NCBI GenBank assembly: GCA_032718475.1
Contig: JAUCBJ010005442.1
Location: 1-54,986, forward strand
DNA length: 54,986 bases
Direction: 5' to 3'
Source: Nemertoderma westbladi
Lineage: Eukaryota; Xenacoelomorpha; Nemertodermatida; Nemertodermatidae
Shown: positions 32,970 through 43,388 of the stretch, piece by piece
Layout: each line of letters starts with the position of its first letter
Numbering within the stretch: the stretch's first letter is position 1
Program-made: the position numbers and the translations under genes
The notes under the pieces: model-generated
What the model saw: only the letters and a program-made list of their open reading frames with translations
Told to the model about the DNA's origin: nothing
Databases searched by the model: none

Positions 32970-34790
32970 TTGGCGTTGGCTTTCGCTTTAGATTTGACAA
33001 CTGTGTCGATATTTATCTCAGCACCCTCTGGTATGGTATTATTCGTCGCGTCGAATAACGGTGGCCATTCGTCTGATGCTCATTGTAGGAAATCGGGTCC
33101 TCTAAACCAAAAGGATTTATTGTCCGGTTTACAAAAGTCAAGCGGTAGCATCCCCCGTGACGCGATGTCAGCTGGGTTCAGCTTCCCGGACAGTGACGCC
33201 AAGTCACTGTCGACCGGAGTTTGAGCGACCGGTCCAATATTTCAGCCCGTCTGTTGGCTACGAAAGTCTTGAACTTGAACGTTTCGTTGTTTATGAACCA
33301 AAGTACCAACGTCGCATCCGTCCAATACGTGACCTTCAAGTTAGCCTCCAGCTCGCATTGAACTAAACTGACAATATCGGTGGATATCGTCCCGCTTGCA
33401 GCTCTTCACGAGGTACAGTCATATACTTCAACGACACTTACTAGCGTCACTGAACTGTGAAGCTCTAAATCGGCAGGAAAGGTGGTCTGCAAAGGAAAGT
33501 ATACCCTCGGTATGGTATAGTCTTGTAGGAACGTCAGTTGGGCTTCCCAGTCCCTCCATTGCTCAGCTAACTTTTCTGGGATGGGATCGTGCCATTCCAG
33601 TCCGGCTTGCCAAATGCTGCGGAGTATGATCCTAGCATGTAGGATCACTGGACTAATGAAACACAATGGGTCATACAATCGACTCATGGTCGATAAGCAA
33701 GTCCTCTTAGTGAGAGGTCTAATCTGTCCGTCGGACCTTACACATACCCTAAAATTGTCGGTGTTTGGGTCCCAACTAAGTCATAATACCTTGGTCGTAG
33801 GTAGAGGTTATAGGTCTAAGTCTAAATAACCTCCACTGCGATCAGTCGGGTCGAATGAGTTCACTAATTCGGGTTCGTTGGAAGCGAACTTTGTAAGGCG
33901 GAACCCGCCCTCAGTGAGACAATCTTGGAGTTGGTGTGCTACGGTCGTAGCGCGCTCCAGAGTCTCACATCTCTTGAGGCCGTCATCTACGTAGAAATCT
34001 CGTTCCACTGTCCCAACTACTTCTGGGTCAAATTGGTCTTGTCTGTCTAGTGCTGTCTGCTTTAAGGCGTACATGGTGCAGTTGGGGCTGTCCCTGGCTC
34101 CGAAAACTCTTACCTGCATCTGGTAAGTTTCTGGCGGAAGTTCTAAATTTCCGTCCGGATACCAAAGAAACCTCAAACTGTCCCTGTCCCGCTCCAAAGC
34201 CTTAACCTGGTGAAACATGGCCTCTACGTCACAGGTGAAAGCCACTTTGCGTTGTCTAAAACGCATTAGGACTCCCATGAGGTAATTATTCATATTCGGC
34301 CTGTCCTTCCGTTCGCTGTTCATAGACATCCCTTGGTAAAGCGCAGCGCAGTCATTGACTACATGCACCTTGCCAGGTTTGTCCGGGTGTCGAACAAAAT
34401 GATGTGGCAGGTAATATGTCTGATCTGTGGTTACCTCGGGATTTAACATCCCAATGGCGTATCCCTTTTGGAGATACGTCTGAAGTTGCGCATTGTATTG
34501 CATATGGGCCGTCTCAGCACGCAACAATCGCTGCCTTATTGATTTGAGTCGCCTCAAAGCAAGCGGGTAGTTATTAACGAGCTTAGGTTGTCCATTGCGC
34601 CGCAACATGCCTGCTTCGTAGTGGAGATTCGCGGTCTGACAAATGGTATCTCCCATAATATTTAATGACCGTTTTTCCTGTTCTGACATAGCGGTCTCGT
34701 AACTACCGGGTTCTGCTGAGTCCTGTTCTAACCATTTAATGGTCCGTTCAGTCAGCAGTCAGTCAAGTGCTGCTTGCACTGCGCCATGGT
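32970..34790 (-). pseudogene. Element 3 reverse transcriptase and RNase H region
   Basis: The longest intact piece (34689-33808) has VHVVNDCAA, FTCDVEAMFHQV with the first Asp, FGARDSPNCT and YVDD (in FYVDDGLKR). In-frame TAA and TGA codons follow near 33,790-33,810. Then come a piece with SRLYDPLCFISPVILHARI (33687-33406) and a degraded RNase H segment, ending in a basic region before the PDxx tract. It is closely similar to element 2 residue by residue but not functional. Confidence 0.85.
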
Positions 34791-34832
34791 CCTCATGCAC
34801 GTCTTCGTCCGGTGGCTAGTGTCAATGTGTCT

Positions 34833-34852
34833 GTTAGGCTCGCAAGCCATCC
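34833..34852 (-). repeat. P20 palindrome, copy 15
   Basis: GGATGGCTTGCGAGCCTAAC, the most degraded copy, third unit of the linker repeat. Confidence 0.8.
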
Positions 34853-34910
34853 AGTGTCACTAGTTGGCGTCGAATCGTCGTGTGGCGGTTTGACAACCTT
34901 CTGATCTGTC

Positions 34911-34930
34911 GGTAGGCTTGCAAGCCTTCC
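34911..34930 (-). repeat. P20 palindrome, copy 16
   Basis: GGAAGGCTTGCAAGCCTACC, second linker unit. The centre is fully palindromic. Confidence 0.9.
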
Positions 34931-34988
34931 TAGATCAACGACCGGTGTCAAAGACGGGTGGGTGGGGTCAATGGCCTTTGGATTTTTC

Positions 34989-35008
34989 GGTAGGCTCGCA
35001 AGCCTTCC
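34989..35008 (-). repeat. P20 palindrome, copy 17
   Basis: GGAAGGCTTGCGAGCCTACC, first linker unit. Confidence 0.9.
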
Positions 35009-35240
35009 AGAACCCTCATTCATCAAGTCATCCGCAGCAACAAACCTTTGGTCTTCAGTAGTCAATACAACCTGGTTTACTGCAAGTAGTTGTAAGTCAG
35101 AGGTCGATGTGGTCGTCTCCAGATCAGTTACATCAGTATCGGTTACGTCAGCGGTAGCGACGCAAGTCTGTCGTAGTGCAGTCTGTACAATTGGACCACA
35201 GGAGTGTGAAGGAGAATTATCTATTGTAGTAGTCAGTAAA

Positions 35241-36142
35241 CTACAAAACGTCGTCCTCCTGGTCACTTACCTCTAGTGAACGCACTGGTGCTCTAGAATA
35301 CCCACCTATGGGAGTTCTACATGCGTAGGGGTTGCCTGCTGTAATAACAAATGGGCGTGTCTCCCATACCTGATGTAAGTTAAACTGGTCTGTCCCAATC
35401 AACATCGCGATTGAACCATAGTTAACAGGACATTCCGGTATTCCAAGGTGTCGGAAATACTTACGATCTTCCGGTGATTGCTCTGGCACAGGGCCGAGCA
35501 AGTTACTAAAGTCCTTCGTAGCTGCAAAGGTCAAATTTCTTACCGGAAGTAATGAGCGCTCCTCCTTGCTGTGTTCCACTTTGGAAAGAAGAGTGTCTAA
35601 GGTTAATTTTACTCTCGTCACAGGGATTGCTCTCTACCATGCATGCTGCTTACAGTATACTGAGCAGTCTTACCTTTACTCATGTCCGTAACTACATCGG
35701 CTACATGTTCGTCGACGTAACTATGTGATGATGCAGAGTCTAGGATAGCGTATATACGCTTGCTCCCTCTGGTTCTGGTAATCTTTATAAGAATCACGCC
35801 AAACCCTTTCAATTGGTTCTGTGTGAGGAGTGTTATCGATGGTTGTTCCTCCCCCGCATGCACGTAAATGGTGTCGTCTTCCTCCTCATCCTCGTCTGAT
35901 GATCCCGATTCATCCATACAATCCGTGTAGAAAGTACGAATCTCGCGCAGCGCACTCTCCTTGTAAAGCACGTCGCATCTAGCCGCTTTATCTGGATGCT
36001 CTCGTCGAAAGCGTTTGGTCGGAGTATGACTGTTTGTGTGAAGTAACGCGTCATGGTTACGTCCATATAGAGAACATGTATCATCGCTCGGGCAATCCTT
36101 CCGGATGTGTCCAGGCCTAGTACATCTCCAACAAGAATCCAA
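35241..36142 (-). pseudogene. Element 3 zinc knuckle and aspartic protease
   Basis: CWRCTRPGHIRKDC is intact, but the following CPSCG of element 2 is CSLYG here. Retropepsin AILDSASSHSYVDE is present. A frameshift near 35,620 splits the protease. The second half has MLIGTDQFNLHQVWETRP as in element 2. Confidence 0.85.
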
Positions 36143-37509
36143 AGATCGAATCTGAAGTCTCCTTTCTTCGACTCCTAACTACTTAAAAGCGCAACATCCA
36201 CGTAGTTTATCTCCGCTGTGGTTTCTGCCGTTCCGCTCGCAATATGAGCATCCCACAAAGTCTGCCGGCAACTGTTGTCGTGGCTGCTTGGTGCCGATAG
36301 GCGTCAGAACTTTAGAAGTTTCGGTCGGGGTGGCATAGGTAAAGGCTTTCGCGTTCGTCGGAAATTGTTTGATCCGAGTCGGCGCAGCAATAGCTATTAC
36401 TTCTGCCGCTATATGGTGATCAGTATAGTTGGATCGAGTCTCCACTACGGCCTCCCGCGAAATCAGTTGGTAGACGTCAGTGAGTTTTAATAGCCCGCCG
36501 GCCTCTTCACACTGATACTCGATGCATCGCCATACTCGTCGTAGTCGATGATGAAGTCGACCGATTATTCTAATGAGAACTGTCGGTGCGTTAGCGTATT
36601 CGAGTTGTCTAATGGACCGTAAAGTCCCTATAGCGTCTTAATTTCGTCCGCGAGTCGTAAAAGATCGATTGGTTTCGAAATACTTCCTCCTCTACAGAGG
36701 TCTTCGATAATAGATTTAGCCATGGCTACATTACCGCCGTAAATCGAATATAGATGGTCGTACGCCAACTCAAAGGCATCTGCAACACTGATAAAGGTCT
36801 CCACCTATCATTTCGGCTCACCAGACAGAACCTGGAGCAAGTAATTAAACTTCTCTGTCGAGGTGAAGGCACACTTAGCGATCTGGGACTCTATGTAGTC
36901 TACCAGTGTACGCCAGTGTTTTACGTAGAAGAACTTCGGCGGTTGTTGTGCCGGTAATCTGTGTTTAGCTGCAAACTTCGCAATCTCGCTAACCAAATCC
37001 AACTGACCACGTCCCTGTTTGGTTGCGTCGTCCAGTCGTTCCCTTCCGCGCATTGTCCGTCGGTAGGAAATATTAACGTAATCCTCTTCTCGATGGTTCG
37101 GAGTCTGTCTAGTCTCCTGTCCTCTCCTTGGTGGTCGATGTTGTCTAGGTTGTTCTAACTCCACGCTGGTTTGTGATCGATCCAACGGTTGTGCTTCGAG
37201 TCGCTCTTCTAGTTGAGCTAGTCGGTCCACCATCTCGGTGAACTGTTTGGCACTAATCGCTTCTGCTGGTTGCAACGTGGGTTTCTGCAGGGGTGTTTCT
37301 CAAGGAGGATTGTCGATGAATTGGTTCGTCGATCGTTCCTCTCGTTTGTAATCAGCCGCCGCTCCAGTACGGAATATTTCCCGTTCCGTCGACTCCATAT
37401 CGCTGGATGAATCGCTATCGTCCGGGTAAGGTGGTTGGCGGGTTCGCGTACGGCGTATTCCCTTTTGTCGTATTCATTGAGGTCTAGGATCTACGGTTCT
37501 CCGTCGTTC

Positions 37510-37529
37510 GGTAGGCTCGCAAGCCTTCC
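37510..37529 (-). repeat. P20 palindrome, copy 18
   Basis: GGAAGGCTTGCGAGCCTACC, read here as E-G-L-R-A-Y, a third frame, after an indel between it and copy 19. Confidence 0.9.
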
Positions 37530-37600
37530 ACGAAGTTGTAGGTCTCGTTAAACTCTGTTAACCTATGGGTACTACCCACATCCATCCTCCTCCGTTGCTC

Positions 37601-37620
37601 GGTAGGCTCGCAAGCCTTCC
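37601..37620 (-). repeat. P20 palindrome, copy 19
   Basis: GGAAGGCTTGCGAGCCTACC, read W-K-A-C-E-P-T. Copies 18 and 19 are 91 bases apart, the counterparts of copies 2 and 3 (84 bases). Confidence 0.9.
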
Positions 37621-38718
37621 AAGAAGTCGTAGGTCTCGTCGAACATTGTGTCAAAGGTCGAATAAAATAGTCATGTTTCGTAGTTGGTCTATAAATGACT
37701 GGGTTCGCACAGCACGTCACAGGTTTAACTGCTAACGGCTTAATTACCTGTTTAATTGTCATAAACGCAGGTTCCTCTCTTCCTACAAGTAGACTACGAG
37801 TTACTGTAGGTGGACTATTTACTTTTCCTGCTAAAATTGGCGATAAAGTTGCCCTAGGTTGCGGTATTTCCGTCACAACAAACCTGTTACCTTGCGTCGA
37901 GCGCACAGGTGATATTTCTTTAGGTTTCGTAACAAAGACTGGTTTTATCAGAGTTGTAGGTTTGAGCATAGGAATCACTTGTGGAAAACGTTTACAGTAA
38001 TCCTCGACGAACTCCTCTCCTCGGTCTATCGCTCCGACACTTCCTTCCTTGATTCGCTTCTGAATCCCGCGATATCGAGCTTCCATGCGATCCAGGGCAG
38101 ACAAGTCATGTCCAGCTCGAGATCTTATAGATCTATCTCTCGCGTCGAGTTCGAGGTCCGCTTGTGCGTTCGCTGCCTCTCGCGATCTACGATTTAGTTC
38201 GAACTGTAGTTGCATCTCCCTTTCGCGTCGATCTGCTACCTGTTGTTGTGCCGCTAACTCCACTTCTTGTGTAGCTAAACGAGAGTTTATTTGTCGCGTC
38301 TCCAACTTGGCACGAGTGTCAGATGCCGCCTTATTCCGTGCTAACTCGGCTGCGTTTACCGCCACAACTTGTGCTAACTCGTCGTCTGTCGCCTGTCATG
38401 CTAATTTGTCGGCTGCTGCCGCCGCAGCTGCTTCTCGCGCTAAGTCCTCCTCTTATCTCCGCATCTTCGAACGATGATGAACAAGAGATGCTTCGAACTA
38501 GGCTTGCGCTTGAAGTTTCGCAAGTTTCGCTACGTCGTCTCTGCGCTGTCTTTCTCCTTCGATGGCGATCTGTGCCATCTGCCGTTGCGCTTCTTCATCG
38601 TCGACTCGTTGTCGGCGTGCGACCTCCTGTTGTTGTCGAGTAATTACAGACACTGTCCTACTAACGTTGCCAACGTCACTCCGTACACTAACGAACGATC
38701 TATCCAGTGGTGGATTTT

Positions 38719-38738
38719 GGTAGGCTCATGAGCCTTCC
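38719..38738 (-). repeat. P20 palindrome, copy 20
   Basis: GGAAGGCTCATGAGCCTACC at the gag start, counterpart of copy 1. The inner 14 bases are a perfect palindrome. Confidence 0.88.
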
Positions 38739-38740
38739 TT

Positions 38741-39100
38741 AGTTGGAACTTCCGTTGTCCCTTGCGGTTCGACTTGTAAGAAATTGTAAGAATTGTAAGA
38801 AATATCTCTTACTTTTACAATAACTAATAATATATTTATATATATATATATCTCACTTTGAGATCCTCTACGGTAAGAACTATCCTAAAGCCTACAAATC
38901 TACAAATATGAAACTATAGAATATCTCTTACTGTAAAGTGCGCACGCACTTTACAGAATGTACAGATCTAAACAATACTATACACTAATTTATATAATAT
39001 CTCTTACTGTAAAGTAATCGTACAATTGTTACTTTACAGAATGGACAATATTATTCAAACTCTATCTAGGATATTTAATAAAAATATCTCTTACTTTGGA
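38741..39100 (-). other. Element 3 leader
   Basis: Repeated atatctcttac (plus strand) at least five times and the two hairpins listed next. No gene. Confidence 0.6.
38931..39039 (-). promoter_or_regulatory. Two perfect 11-bp hairpins in the element 3 leader
   Basis: CTGTAAAGTGC-gcac-GCACTTTACAG (38931-38956) and CTGTAAAGTAA-11 bases-TTACTTTACAG (39007-39039). The arm ends share CTGTAAAGT while the inner two bases change in pairs. Confidence 0.75.
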
Positions 39101-40480
39101 TTGTAAGAAATATCTCTTACTTTGGATTATAAGAAATATATCTTACTGTAAAGTCCAGTAGTATACCGCTTACCAGATCCTAGTAACGATGTATCTTACC
39201 GTACGATCCATTAATCTATACGGGCTCGTACAGTATCTGACAACAAATCCCAGTCCAGGGTATCTAAACAAACATATACAAATATGCGAACAACTACTGG
39301 CGAGGAACAGAGCCTAGTGTCTATTCTACATACGTGAGCGGGTCTAATGCCTACGAACGAGACAAAAGGATGCCTGTCCTCTAACCAGTGAGGCAGATGT
39401 ACGTACAGTTATGGTGACAGACCAAACTCACAGGAAAACAATCCCCGCGCAGCGAATCCTAACTATCGCTGACAGACCTAAATACCGTAACTTGCTGCGG
39501 TGTGATTTATATGGTTTATATACGAGCTAGTGGGTTAACAACCTAGCGTAACAATACTGATAACAGTACTAAATCAGTCTAAAGAGGGTCGTGCCTAAAG
39601 TAACGATACTGTTGTCAGACCAACAACAATCTAATAAGTAAATACTCCTCCTTGCCGTAACTAAATACTAAATATCTCCTAAAATTACAAATACGAATGG
39701 TAGGACTGCAGAATAATTCTTATCGCGAAGTAACCTAAAGTAAGCTAAAACTAGTAGAGCTGTAAAGGGTACGTATGTTTTAGGGCGTGTGTGTGTGGGT
39801 GTGTTACAAATAAAACAATTTTGGTGTATCTCATTGTACTAGGTCTTAGTGATTTTCTGACCAAAACAATACCGTGCGCTAGCTACGAAAATAAGCTAGT
39901 CGCGTTTTGTAGAACTTTATACTTGCGTTACCTACCTGCGTTGCTGACGGCCTAACGGTCTAGGCAGCCATCCTCCAAAGGCTGGGTTGTCCCAACAGTG
40001 GACAAATAGAGATATACATGTTCAAAGTTACAGTATATTTAGAGTAAATTACAAAAGAGTTTATCAACCAATTTACATAAGTTTCAACAAGAAACCAAAG
40101 TATGTAACTAAAGAATGGTGATAAAGCAAAGATAACAAAAGTAATAATAATGCGCGTGTGTATATAATAATGGTAGTGATAACCGAAGGCGAAACAGCCC
40201 TTATATAACAAATCTGAGACGTAGAATCCACAAGAACATTCCAGAGTATTCCATGGCCTCACATTGGAGCAATCAGATGTTCTATGCCCTATGATTGGCC
40301 CAACTCATACGTTGTACGCACCTCATTGGCTTATCTAATTAGATCAAATGAAAATAAATTGCCCAAAAATGCAAATTTCCCTACTGGGATTCGAACTCGT
40401 AACTCTATCTTTAATGTAACCAACGCCTTAACCATCTGACCACTGCGCTAATAGAGTTACCTATGGGTTTATGTGTACCA
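39100..40480 (-). repeat. Probable LTR of element 3
   Basis: On the minus strand it shares with the element 2 LTR the TATA context (39505-39512), the downstream block aggattcgctgcgcgggg (about 39,445-39,465), and actttacagtaagatat near its end (about 39,140). A tRNA-like segment lies at its outer part. No second copy was found, so limits are inferred. Confidence 0.5.
40382..40451 (-). other. tRNA-like sequence in the element 3 LTR region
   Basis: Minus strand has gcgcagtggtcagatggtt (A-box-like, with aaggcg following) and GAGTTCGAATCCC (B box, 40386-40398). Stems outside the boxes pair poorly, so it is a relic rather than a tRNA gene. It is a different tRNA type from that in element 2. Confidence 0.5.
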
Positions 40481-41478
40481 ATATGAATAGGCATATTACA
40501 TTACTGTAATTTAATCAAATGCGTCGGATTTTAGAAAGTTTTTACGTTAAACTACAAATGCTACTTTATAGTGAAATAATCCATCAATTTCATAAAACCA
40601 AGTATGAAAGGTAATTCGTTGGGAATAAAGTTATATTTCCTCCCTCAAGGAGATAAAAACTTTATGTGTTCCAATAATGGAAATAGGAATAAAATAGGGG
40701 ATAAAATGAGGCCTACAGAATAATTACGCATTTACTTAATACACTATGAAGCCAAGCAATCAGATACCGGTAATTCACAGCAGGCAGATCTGCAGTAAGA
40801 TGTTTTACGGTAAATATGAGATTCCATCTATTATCCGACCGACCAATCTAGAATTATTGCTGCGGGAATTTACTTATTGTACCCGGCTTACAGTAGAAAA
40901 CGAACGTCTACGCCTTACAAGGTCCAACAAAACAATGGGCGCTGTCAATTAATGTTCAAAACTCAAAAATACGTGAAAGCAAAAAACAACAAATGCACCA
41001 ATTATAAATAACGGTATAAAAAGTACTCCTTTAACCCTATTAGTACAAGGCTATAAAATGTTGTACAAATACCGGGGGGGGGGGGGGGTAATATTGACCC
41101 CCTCCCCCCCTCTAAAATCTACAAATTTTTACGAAAACGTCTGATTTTTTGTTTGTACGTAGGTATCACTAGTCAGGATCCGACCGAAAAAAAAAATTTC
41201 GAAAAAATGTACTGGGGTGGTTATATTGCAGCACCAAAATTATAAGTAGTGCACAATTTTCAGAAAATTTGAAAGTTACATTTTTCGTCTATTTGTTTTT
41301 CAATACAGGTTTTCTGGGGCGCAAAATACATTGGAAAATATTTAAAAATGATATGATTACTATAAATGGCTGTTTAGTTCTCTCTGCGTAGGAAAAAAAT
41401 GAAAAAAACAAGTAACCAGCACTTTTCAGTTAGAACACAAAATTTTTAATTCACTTATACGATGCTGTAAATTCACAT
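40480..41478. other. Gene-free spacer before the Gypsy LTR
   Basis: No gene. At 41031 it holds TTAACCCTATTAGTACAAGG followed 40 bases later by a long G-run, resembling one end of the MITE at 29026. I found no matching right end. Confidence 0.4.
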
Positions 41479-41872
41479 TGTGACGGGATCAGAGTATCCC
41501 GACCGGTTAATTTTAGTTACGCGTCAGCGTTGCCGTGTAAATGGAAAAAGAGTTTGTTGTTGTTCCAATATTGTTGGTAAAGTCCAAATAATATATATTG
41601 ATATTGAGTATGATAGCACAGTTGAGATAATATGAAGATAATAGTCATGTACCGGTAATTGATAATATAAATGTTGCTGATGGCAGTGACGGTACTAAAG
41701 TGTCACCATACTGTCCTAAGTGACTGAGATAACTGAATGGGATATGAAACACCAACCGGTAATATATTGATTACCTACTCTACTTGTGGCCTTGTCTTGC
41801 AAGAGGTTTGACCTATAACCTCATTTGTGTGGCTCTTTTGTGCCGTGTGTTGTCCCCGTTATCGGGTGTGTG

Positions 41873-42070
41873 ATACGAGGTTAATTGGGGATTAACCTCG
41901 TATCCGCAATATTGCTTAAAGGGCGCCGTTTCCCAACTTTCTGGGGTGGTGGGCGGAATTGAATCCGCTCACACTCCCCCCCCCCCCCCCATGCTATCTT
42001 CCCGGTGAGAAGATAGCATCAACCTCTAAGTGCGCTTCAATTCCGCTGGAAACCCGATCTACTATCGGGT
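41873..42070. promoter_or_regulatory. Three perfect hairpins in the Gypsy LTR
   Basis: ATACGAGGTTAAT/ATTAACCTCGTAT with a 5-base loop (41873-41903), ATGCTATCTTC/GAAGATAGCAT with a 7-base loop (41991-42019, beside a C-run), and ACCCGAT/ATCGGGT with a 5-base loop (42052-42070). Confidence 0.75.
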
Positions 42071-42756
42071 GTGGGGTGGAGTTCTCTTACTTTGGAGTCG
42101 GCTTCCCAGGCCGCTCCCTCTGGGTATGATGTTACTACCCTCTCTTGTTGCAACCGCAACCTATGTTGCACCAAGACATCTGGCGTCTCGGTTTGAGACA
42201 ATTGTGGATTTCTCTCACATTTTTAAAAGCTCTCTCACGCAAACTCTAACTTCTCACTCTAACTCTATCTTACTCTCTCTCTCTGCTCCACTCTAACTCC
42301 AGTCTGCTCTCTCCCCACCCCTTAATCGCACTCGTCTGCACTCTCTCTCGCATCCTGTAAACACCTCTTCTCATTATCCCCCTGTGCTCCTCTCATACTC
42401 TCTACTCCCAAAAAATGCGCTAAATTTGTTGTGTTACCCCTGTGCTATCATTCTATCTACTTACTACATACTTGCTAACTACTTACTATCAAACTCTAAT
42501 TCTACTAACTCTAACTAGCTCTCTAACTCTACTAACTCTTCTACCTCTACTAACTCCTATGTCTACTTACTCTCTGACTCCTCTACTAACTCTCTAACTC
42601 TAACTAACTCTAACTAACTCCTAACTCTACTAACTCTCTAACTCCTAACTCTACTAACTCTCTGACTCCTCTAAGTCTACTAACACTCTACCTCTACTAA
42701 CTCTCTACCTCTACTAACTCTCTTACCCTCTTCTACCTCTACTAACTCTCTAACTA

Positions 42757-42885
42757 TGTGGCGCTTTCGGTGCCCACAACCACTCTCTGCTACTCTTCTA
42801 CGTGGCGCTTACGATGCCCACAACCCCTCTGCTACTACTTTCTACATGGCGCTTACGGTGCCCACAACCCCTCTGCTACTACTCG
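42757..42885. repeat. Three 45-bp tandem units
   Basis: Each unit carries tggcgctt(t/a)cg(g/a)tgcccacaa followed by ctctgctact. Confidence 0.85.
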
Positions 42886-43388
42886 TGGCATGTTAATATA
42901 CCACACTCCCTTACCCGCCGACTTCTAACGGTACCATGTACCCCTCTACTCCTGTGGTATGTCTATATACTATAAGGTTCTCACGGCCCACAGCATGTAA
43001 CAATAAGTTATATTAATTACTTAATGCAGCAATTCCTTCATCATATAATACAGATACTTTCATTACACGTTACAGCGTTATATATGATCAGGCGATATCA
43101 AGGCCTAGGTTACCGGTACATATCTAATACCAAACTCTAAATTGTTAACCGGTCCCCTCCACCAAGTCACAGGGCATGGCCTCTTATAAATACTAGTATA
43201 ATATCATACATCTCCTCCCTAGATATTTGACTCTATAAAGTATATAAATCGAGTTATAATAAACATCTGTAAATAATCAAATATCTAAACAATCATTGAG
43301 GGAAGAAAAAAAAATGAAAAACTAAAAATTTCCATTCCATCTTCTATTGCTTAATATCATTTTCGTAGAAATCAAACTAATTTCATTT

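Larger units (their letters stand above)
34793..35266 (-). pseudogene. Element 3 gag-pol linker with three 26-residue repeats
   Basis: The N-terminal part has SLLTT as in element 2. It then has three units starting GRLASLPKN, GRLASLPTD and GWLASLTD at exact 78-base spacing, each beginning with a P20 palindrome. Element 2 has a single unit here. Confidence 0.8.
36179..38740 (-). pseudogene. Element 3 gag
   Basis: Broken into several frames: a coiled-coil and Arg/Glu-rich part (38365-37484), a DUF1759-type region (37275-36808, PPKFFYVKHWRTLVDYIESQ, then degraded), and a piece before the knuckle (36445-36179). The order and many residues match element 2 gag. The start lies near 38,700, beyond the first intact stretch. 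Confidence 0.8.
27430..40480 (-). mobile_element. Element 3: decayed BEL/Pao element related to element 2
   Basis: Minus-strand order is LTR-like region (about 40.5-39.1 kb), leader, gag, protease, P20-rich linker, RT, PDxx tract, integrase stub, folded block, P20 spacer, ORF3 and 3' repeats. The order matches element 2. It carries many frameshifts and stops, lacks the integrase core, and is split by a LINE and a MITE. I could not find its second LTR, so both outer limits are approximate. Confidence 0.8.
41479..43210 (-). repeat. LTR of the Gypsy element
   Basis: On the minus strand it begins TGTATGATATTATACT after a purine tract (ctagggaggaga) and is proposed to end ...cccgtcACA at 41479. 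It contains three perfect hairpins, a pyrimidine-rich ctctaactctacta tract (about 42,230-42,755) and three 45-bp units (42,757-42,885). Only one copy is in the window, so the far end is inferred from the TG...CA rule. Confidence 0.6.
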
